From Pseudomonas azerbaijanoccidentalis (GTDB taxonomy: Bacteria; Pseudomonadota; Gammaproteobacteria; Pseudomonadales; Pseudomonadaceae), in the NCBI RefSeq assembly GCF_019145495.1, contig NZ_JAHSTU010000001.1, forward strand, positions 186,001-250,000: a stretch of 64,000 nt of DNA, written 5' to 3'. Numbering within the stretch: position 1 is the first letter of the stretch; each line of letters begins with the position of its first letter. A model generated the notes under the pieces. That model was not told the DNA's origin. It searched no databases and saw nothing but the letters and a program-made list of their open reading frames with translations. The position numbers and the translations under genes were made by a program. Below are positions 58,747 to 64,000 of this stretch, one piece after another.

Positions 58747-61284
58747 TCACGCGGAACGGCCGATCATCGTGCGAATCTTGTTGGCCAGCAGATCAATCGA
58801 AAACGGTTTGGCCACCATGTCCATGCCTTGCTCCAGGAAGCCCTGACGCTCGGCCGCCATCTGCGCATACCCGGTCATGAACAGCACTTTCAGTGTCGGA
58901 CGATGCTGACGGGCGATTTCCGCCAATTGCCGTCCGTTCATTCCCGGCAGGCCGACATCGGTCACCAGCAGGTCGACGCGCATGTCCGATTCCAGCAAGG
59001 GCAGGGCGGATTTCGCGTCTTCGGCTTCGTGGGCGTGATAACCCAGTTCCTTGAGCAGGTTGAGTACCAGCATGCGCACCGCCGGGTCGTCTTCCACCAA
59101 CACCACGGTTTCCCCGGCAATCGCCGGCGGCGCTTCGCTGATGACCGGCGACAACACATCTTCCTCCGCCACCGCATGCAGGCGCGGCAGATACAAACGC
59201 ACGCTGGTGCCCTGGCCCGGCAAGCTGAACAGGCTGACGTGGCCGCCTGACTGTTGGGCAAAGCCGTAGATCATCGACAACCCAAGCCCCGTGCCCTGGC
59301 CGATGGGTTTGGTGGTGAAGAACGGGTCGAACGCTTTGGCCAGGACCTTGGGCGTCATGCCCGTGCCGTTGTCGCTGACGGCGATCATCAGGTAGTCGCC
59401 GGCCTTGACCGGTTCCAGGGTGCTGATATCGCTGCTGTCGAGGTAGACATTGGCGGTTTCGATGCACAGTTCACCGCCATCGGGCATGGCATCCCGGGCG
59501 TTGATCACCAGGTTGAGCAGGGCGTTTTCCAGTTGGCTGACGTCGGTGCTGACTGGCCAGACGTCTTCGGCCAGTTGCAGCTTGAGTTCGATGTGCTCGC
59601 CTTTGGTCCGACGCAGCAAGTCTTCCAAAGAATGGATCAGATCATTGGCGTTCAGCGGCTTGCGGTCCAGCGACTGACGCCGGGAAAACGCCAGCAGACG
59701 ATGGGTCAGCGCGGCAGCGCGGTTGGCCGACGACACCGCCGCCTCGGTGAACCGGCCGATTTCTTCCGTGCGCCCGTCGGCAATGTAGCGCTGCATCAGG
59801 TCGAGGCTGCCGATAATCCCGGTGAGCATGTTGTTGAAGTCATGGGCAATGCCCCCTGTGAGCTGACCGACGGCTTCCATTTTTTGCGCATGGCGCAAGG
59901 CATCTTCGGCGCGTTCGCGTTCGAACATCTCGTTTTGCAGGCGCTGGTTGGTTTCGGCTAATTGTTTTGTGCGGGCGGCGACCCGTTCTTCGAGGGTTTC
60001 GTTGAGGTTGCGCAGGGCTTCTTCGGTCTGTTTGCGCTCGGTTTCGTCGATCACGAAGATGTAAAAACCGTTTACTGCGCCGTCCGAGCCGTGGCGGGGC
60101 AGGTAGTTCATCAGGGCGTGCCGGATGCTGCCGTCGCGGTGCGGCGTGTTGATGCTGAAACAGCACGGTTTGCCGGTCAGCGCCTGGGCGATGTGCTCGG
60201 CACGCAGGGCGTAGGCTTCATCGCCCAACACCTCGCGAACCGTCCGGCCATAGAGTTCCTGGGGCGTCAGGCCGTACCAGTCCAGATAGGCCGCGTTGTT
60301 CAGGCGGAAGCGTTCCTCACGGTCGACGTAGCTGATCAGGATCGGCATGGCGTTGATGATCAGCTGCAACTCGGTCTGGCTCTGGCGCAGGGCCTGCTCG
60401 GTGTTCTTGCGTTCGGTCAGGTCCAGGGCGGCACCGAGGAAACGGATCGGCCGGCCATGGTGATCCTTGTAGCAACGCCCACGGGCAAACACCCAGCGCA
60501 ATTGGCCATCCGGTTGCAAAAGGCGATATTCCTCGGCGTACTCGGTGCCGTGGGTGATGCAGTGCTTGATGCTGCGGGCGATCAAGGCGCGGTCTTCGGG
60601 ATGCACGCCGTGCAGGTAATCGCTGATGGGCAACTGGCCCGCCATCGCCGGGTCGATGCCATGCAACTGGGCGAAATGCGCATCGGCGATGAAACGGTCC
60701 TCGCCGATATCCCAATCCCAGGTGCCCACCGCGTCGGTGGCTGCGAGGGCCAGTTGCAGGCGCTCTTCGGTTTCTTGCTGTGCCTTGAGGCTCGCGGCCG
60801 AGCGTTGTTCGAGCTCAAGGGCGATGCGCCGGCGTTCATTGGTTTCGATGGCGGTGACGAGAATCCCGGCGACCTGGGCATTTTCGTCACGGATAGGGCT
60901 ATAGGTAAGGTCAAGCCAGAAGTCGGAATCGATACCGTTGCGCTGCAGGGTGAAGCGTTGTTCGCTGTAGGTGCGTACCTGGCCTTGTAGGACGGCGCTG
61001 TAAATAGGGTCGGTAAAGTCTTGGAGTTCTGGCCAGATCTGGTGTGTCGGCTGTCCGAAAGCGTGCGGATGCTTGCTGCCCGCGAGCAGGGCGAAACCGT
61101 CGTTGTAGATTTGCGTCAGCTGCGGCCCCCAGAGCAACAGCATCGGCATCGGTGAGTGAATCACGATGTCCACGGCGGTTCGCAGGCTTTGCGGCCAGGT
61201 GCGGGCCTCGCCCAACGGACTGTTTGCCCAGTCCAGTCGGGCTATCAAGGCCTGGGCATCGCTGCCGGTCGGTGATGCGTTCAT
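58747..61284 (-). CDS. Hybrid PAS sensor histidine kinase with receiver domain
   Basis: An 845-aa soluble kinase. Domains: three or more PAS units (about 20-150 with WGPQLTQIYNDGFALLAGSK; about 175-290 with VGTWDWDIGEDRFIADAHFA; about 300-425 with ISYVDREERFRLNNAAYLDW), a coiled linker, HisKA with GGIAHDFNNMLTGIIGSLDL (H481), an HATPase domain (ISDNGTGMTPK-type VSDNGTGMTPKVLAKAFDPF, GLGLSMIYGFAQQSGGHVSL) and a C-terminal receiver (LVEDDPAVR ... LLVTDVGLPGMNG, D776). No membrane segment, so it senses a cytoplasmic signal. Start ATG 61284 has AGGA 7 bp upstream. Orphan: no response regulator next door. Confidence 0.92.
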   Translation of the reverse strand: MNASPTGSDAQALIARLDWANSPLGEARTWPQSLRTAVDIVIHSPMPMLLLWGPQLTQIYNDGFALLAGSKHPHAFGQPTHQIWPELQDFTDPIYSAVLQGQVRTYSEQRFTLQRNGIDSDFWLDLTYSPIRDENAQVAGILVTAIETNERRRIALELEQRSAASLKAQQETEERLQLALAATDAVGTWDWDIGEDRFIADAHFAQLHGIDPAMAGQLPISDYLHGVHPEDRALIARSIKHCITHGTEYAEEYRLLQPDGQLRWVFARGRCYKDHHGRPIRFLGAALDLTERKNTEQALRQSQTELQLIINAMPILISYVDREERFRLNNAAYLDWYGLTPQELYGRTVREVLGDEAYALRAEHIAQALTGKPCCFSINTPHRDGSIRHALMNYLPRHGSDGAVNGFYIFVIDETERKQTEEALRNLNETLEERVAARTKQLAETNQRLQNEMFERERAEDALRHAQKMEAVGQLTGGIAHDFNNMLTGIIGSLDLMQRYIADGRTEEIGRFTEAAVSSANRAAALTHRLLAFSRRQSLDRKPLNANDLIHSLEDLLRRTKGEHIELKLQLAEDVWPVSTDVSQLENALLNLVINARDAMPDGGELCIETANVYLDSSDISTLEPVKAGDYLMIAVSDNGTGMTPKVLAKAFDPFFTTKPIGQGTGLGLSMIYGFAQQSGGHVSLFSLPGQGTSVRLYLPRLHAVAEEDVLSPVISEAPPAIAGETVVLVEDDPAVRMLVLNLLKELGYHAHEAEDAKSALPLLESDMRVDLLVTDVGLPGMNGRQLAEIARQHRPTLKVLFMTGYAQMAAERQGFLEQGMDMVAKPFSIDLLANKIRTMIGRSA

Positions 61285-61395
61285 CAAGGTGTCCTGCACA
61301 AAAGTCGGTGTGGCGACGTCTACTATTGTTGCTAGACGCTGAATGACCGGATTCGGGTCATTTTTTTATTGAATGCTTCGCGGGTGCTTTTTGCC

Positions 61396-62487
61396 ATGGA
61401 AATCGATGCGTTGTTAAAACGTCTGGCCAGCCAGAATGGCTCTGACCTTTATTTGTCCACGGGCGCGCCGCCTAACGCGCGGTTCGACGGTGTGCTCACA
61501 CCCCTGGCTGACCAGCCCTTCAAACCGGGAGACATTGCGGCAATTGCCGCGTCCATCATGGACGCCGAACAGCGTCTGGAGTTCGATCGTCAACTGGAGA
61601 TGAACCTGGCGATCTCCCTGGCGGGGATTGGCCGCTTTCGGGTGAATATTTTCAAGCAGCGCAATGACATTTCCATGGTGGTGCGCAACGTCAAACTCGA
61701 CATTCCACGCTATGAAGACCTCAAGTTACCGTCGGTCCTGCTCGAAACGGTGATGCTCAAGCAGGGCTTGATGCTGTTCGTCGGCGCTACGGATTCCGGT
61801 AAGTCTACCTCGCTGGCGGCCCTGATCGACTATCGCAACCGCCATAGCCGTGGGCACATCGTGACCATCGAAGACCCGATCGAGTACATCCACCGGCACA
61901 AGCAATCAATCATCAACCAGCGCGAGGTCGGCGTCGATACCCGCAGTTTTCACGCTGCGTTGAAAAACACCCTGCGCCAGGCGCCCGACGTGGTGCTGAT
62001 CGGCGAGATCCGTGATCGCGAAACCATGGAGCATGCGCTGGCCTTCGCCGACACCGGGCATCTGGTGATCTCCACGCTGCACGCTCACAACGCCAATCAG
62101 GCGCTGGACCGTATCATCAATTTTTTCCCTGAGGAGCGCCGAGGGCAATTGCTCAATGACCTGGGCAACAATCTTAAGGCCTGCGTTTCCCAGCGTCTGG
62201 TTCGCAGCCGCGACGGGCAGCGCCGGGTGGCGGTGGAGGTCATGCTGGGGACGCCGACCATAGGCGACTTGATTCGGCGCAACGAATTCTCCGAGCTCAA
62301 GGGCGTGATAGAGAAATCAGCGGCGCAGGGGATGCAGACGTTTGACGGGGCGTTGTTCGCGCTGGTGGTCGAAGGCGTGATCGATGAGGAAGAAGCGTTG
62401 AAACATGCCGACTCTGTGAACAATTTGCGCTTGCGGATGAAATTGCACACGGAGTCCACGCCCGGCGACTGGGGACTCATGGACTGA
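61396..62487 (+). CDS. PilU/PilT-like type IV pilus ATPase (orphan paralogue)
   Basis: A 363-aa retraction-type ATPase. PilU-like features: MEIDALLKRLASQNGSDLYL N-terminal domain, Walker A GATDSGKST (130-138), HIVTIEDPIEYIHRHKQSII (Asp box), TLRQAPDVVLIGEIRDRETM (Walker B), LVISTLHAHNANQALDRIIN (His box). In PilT and PilU position 133 is normally Gly; here it is Asp (D133), still inside the GxxxxGKST frame. It is not beside pilT, proC or other pilus genes, so it is likely a third PilT/PilU paralogue. Start ATG 61396 fits the family; an upstream TTG at 61369 is also possible. Confidence 0.85.
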   Translation: MEIDALLKRLASQNGSDLYLSTGAPPNARFDGVLTPLADQPFKPGDIAAIAASIMDAEQRLEFDRQLEMNLAISLAGIGRFRVNIFKQRNDISMVVRNVKLDIPRYEDLKLPSVLLETVMLKQGLMLFVGATDSGKSTSLAALIDYRNRHSRGHIVTIEDPIEYIHRHKQSIINQREVGVDTRSFHAALKNTLRQAPDVVLIGEIRDRETMEHALAFADTGHLVISTLHAHNANQALDRIINFFPEERRGQLLNDLGNNLKACVSQRLVRSRDGQRRVAVEVMLGTPTIGDLIRRNEFSELKGVIEKSAAQGMQTFDGALFALVVEGVIDEEEALKHADSVNNLRLRMKLHTESTPGDWGLMD

Positions 62488-62499
62488 TGCTTACCCCTC

Positions 62500-62578
62500 G
62501 TAGGAGCTGCCGCAGGCTGCGATCTTTTGATTCTAAAAAAACAAGATCAAAAGATCGCAGCCTGCGGCAGCTCCTACA
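62500..62578. repeat. REP doublet (GTAGGAGCTGCCGCAGGC family)
   Basis: GTAGGAGCTGCCGCAGGCTG and its inverse CAGCCTGCGGCAGCTCCTAC, each followed inward by CGATCTTTTGAT-like sequence, leave an A-rich loop of about 15 bp. It lies between convergent genes ending at 62487 and 62586. Confidence 0.93.
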
Positions 62579-62585
62579 GGGGATT

Positions 62586-64000
62586 TCAATCCTTGAGTTC
62601 CGGACGGTTTCGGAACTGCTCCAATGCCTCTGGGTTAGCCAGTGCATCGGTATTCTTCACCATCTGACCATGCACCACATTGCGCACCGCCAGTTCAACG
62701 ACTTTGCCGCTGATGGTCCGAGGGATGTCGGTCACTGCGACAATTTTCGCCGGTACGTGACGTGGTGTGGTGTTGGCGCGAATGACCTGGCGGATCTGCT
62801 GTTGCAGTGCTTCATCCAGTTCGACGCCTTCACGCAAGCGTACAAACAGCACCACCCGCACATCGTCCTGCCATTGCTGGCCGATGGCGACGCTGTCGAG
62901 CACCTGCGGGACTTTCTCCACCTGACGGTAGATTTCCGCCGTGCCAATGCGCACGCCGCCAGGGTTGAGCACGGCGTCGGAGCGGCCGTGGATCATCATT
63001 GCGCCATGGGGCAGTTGTTCGGCGTAGTCGCCCTGCGCCCATACGCCGGGAAACTGGCTGAAATACGATGCCCGCAGCTTTTCACCGTCCGGGTCATGCC
63101 ACAGACCGATGGGCATCGCCGGGAAGTGCCGGGTGCAGACCAGCTCACCTTTTTCGCCGATGACCGGTTGGCCGTTGTCGTTCCATACCTCGACGGCCAT
63201 GCCCAGGCTCTTACCCATCATTTCGCCGCGCCTGACCGGTGACATCGGGTTGCCGTTGACGAAACAGGAAACGATGTCCGTGCCGCCGGACATGGAGGCC
63301 AGGCACACGTCCGGCTTGAAGTCGCGATAGACATAATCGTAACTCTGGGGCGACAGCGCAGAACCGGTGCAGAGCAAGGTTTTCAGACTGCCAAGGTCAT
63401 GACTTTGGCGAGGTTTGACGCCGCTGCTTTCCAGGGTCGCAAGGTACTTGGGGCTGGTGCCGAAAACGCTGATGCGCTCGTCGTCGATCAGGTCGACCAA
63501 ACGCTCTGGGTCTGGCTGGAACGGTGAACCGTCGTACAGCACCACCGCGCTGCCGACCGCGAGGGCCGAGACCAGCCAGTTCCACATCATCCAGCCGCAC
63601 GTGGTGTAGTAGAACAGCCGTTCACCGGGACCGAGATCACCGTGCAGGCCGTGTTCCTTGACGTGTTGCAGCAACACGCCACCGGTGCTGTGGATGATGC
63701 ATTTCGGTACGCCGGTGGTGCCGCTGGAATAGAGGATGTACAGGGGATGATTGAAGGGCACCGGGACGAAATCCGGCTCGCCGCCGGGGAAGTAGAAGTC
63801 GTCCCACAGTGTGACGTTGGCCGTTGTGTGAAAATCCTCGATCCGCGTTTCGGGGCGCGCGTAAGGCACGATGATCAATTGCTGCAACGACGGCAGGCGC
63901 TCCAGGATTTCGTTGACCTTGGCGGTTTGTTCGATGTCCTTGCCGGCGTAGCGATAGCCTGCGCAGGTCACCAGCACTTTCGGTTCGATCTGGCCGAAGC
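62586..64000 (-). CDS. Acetoacetyl-CoA synthetase-like ligase (5' end outside window)
   Basis: The window holds the C-terminal 471 or so residues of an ANL-superfamily adenylating enzyme; translation is open to the right edge. Motifs: ATP-binding P-loop YILYSSGTTGVPKCIIHSTG, GSPFQPDPERLVDLIDDERI, LCTGSALSPQSYDYVYRDFK and SMSGGTDIVSCFVNGNP. The C-terminal domain has YAEQLPHGAMMIHGRSDAVL, NPGGVRIGTAEIYRQVEKVP and the catalytic lysine stretch RTISGKVVELAVRNVVHG. The GTDIVSCF and AEQLPHG patterns are characteristic of acetoacetate-CoA ligase (AacS), used for ketone-body or leucine degradation. The long stretch before the end, PRHVPAKIVAVTDIPRT, agrees. Confidence 0.9.
   Translation of the reverse strand, partial: FGQIEPKVLVTCAGYRYAGKDIEQTAKVNEILERLPSLQQLIIVPYARPETRIEDFHTTANVTLWDDFYFPGGEPDFVPVPFNHPLYILYSSGTTGVPKCIIHSTGGVLLQHVKEHGLHGDLGPGERLFYYTTCGWMMWNWLVSALAVGSAVVLYDGSPFQPDPERLVDLIDDERISVFGTSPKYLATLESSGVKPRQSHDLGSLKTLLCTGSALSPQSYDYVYRDFKPDVCLASMSGGTDIVSCFVNGNPMSPVRRGEMMGKSLGMAVEVWNDNGQPVIGEKGELVCTRHFPAMPIGLWHDPDGEKLRASYFSQFPGVWAQGDYAEQLPHGAMMIHGRSDAVLNPGGVRIGTAEIYRQVEKVPQVLDSVAIGQQWQDDVRVVLFVRLREGVELDEALQQQIRQVIRANTTPRHVPAKIVAVTDIPRTISGKVVELAVRNVVHGQMVKNTDALANPEALEQFRNRPELKD

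Noticed and set aside
1..64000. CRISPR arrays, tRNA or rRNA genes, insertion sequences, prophage
   Set aside because: No short regularly spaced repeats, cloverleaf or transposase/integrase frames were seen. The repeats found are REP doublets scattered singly.

Overview
The window is GC-rich chromosomal DNA from a Pseudomonas, almost certainly of the P. fluorescens complex. Evidence for this is the gene content (the 180-kDa class NAD-glutamate dehydrogenase, a DUF5629-like gene, a Bat operon, a VreAIR-like signalling set, small orphan Rhs genes) and the many GTAGGAGCTGCCG-, GTGGGAGCGGGC- and GTGGGAGCTGGC-type REP doublets between genes. No rRNA, tRNA, CRISPR array, prophage or insertion sequence was seen. 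Both edges cut genes: a GntR regulator on the left and an acetoacetyl-CoA synthetase-like gene on the right.

Layout. 1-6.6 kb: sugar-acid catabolism (GntR/FadR regulator, IlvD/EDD dehydratase, MFS transporter, FAH-fold dehydratase, 2-ketoglutarate semialdehyde dehydrogenase), which together read as a Weimberg-type route from a pentonate to 2-ketoglutarate. 6.7-9.4 kb: DUF5629-like gene, secreted lactonase-like propeller, four very small genes. 9.5-15 kb: GST-like protein and SbcCD nuclease in one operon. 15.4-16.7 kb: an AA10 lytic polysaccharide monooxygenase with no visible signal peptide. 16.8-23.7 kb: a six-gene MoxR/DUF58/DUF4381/BatA/BatBC/BatD operon. 23.9-25.6 kb: a polymorphic-toxin island, with a short orphan Rhs protein whose tip looks like a caspase-fold cysteine peptidase and a divergent Imm10-like gene. 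26-31 kb: NAD-GDH. 31-35.5 kb: lipoprotein, cupin, ABM monooxygenase, MocR regulator with divergent AhpD-like gene, small secreted protein. 35.6-37.9 kb: a VreA-VreI-VreR-like (PUMA3-type) cell-surface signalling operon, followed by a REP-flanked 3' remnant of a MerR gene. 38.2-42.6 kb: drug exporter, LysR regulator, TerC/CorC-type membrane protein.

42.7-51.1 kb holds a five-gene operon: wecB, nfrB, nfrA, a DUF4434 gene and a diguanylate cyclase. NfrB is a family-2 glycosyltransferase whose C-terminus carries two pairs of MshEN-like repeats. The locus reads as a self-contained, c-di-GMP-controlled system for making and exporting a ManNAc-type polysaccharide, related to the phage N4 receptor system of E. 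coli but with its own local cyclase.

51.5-58.3 kb: a polar amino-acid-type ABC transporter, RidA, an IclR regulator, a fold-type III PLP deaminase/dehydratase and a 2-keto-3-deoxygluconate kinase. The chemistry fits D-glucosaminate uptake, conversion to 2-keto-3-deoxygluconate plus ammonia, then phosphorylation into the Entner-Doudoroff pathway. The transporter is preceded by a good sigma-54-type GG-N10-GC motif and an inverted repeat suitable for the IclR protein. 58.4-64 kb: parvulin, a hybrid PAS histidine kinase, a PilU-like ATPase and the acetoacetyl-CoA synthetase.

The most interesting items are the wecB-nfrBA-DUF4434-DGC operon, the Rhs protein with a His-Cys peptidase-like tip, the leaderless LPMO, the two-operator GntR control region, and the REP elements, including one that appears to be a hybrid of two subfamilies and one at the end of a truncated MerR gene.
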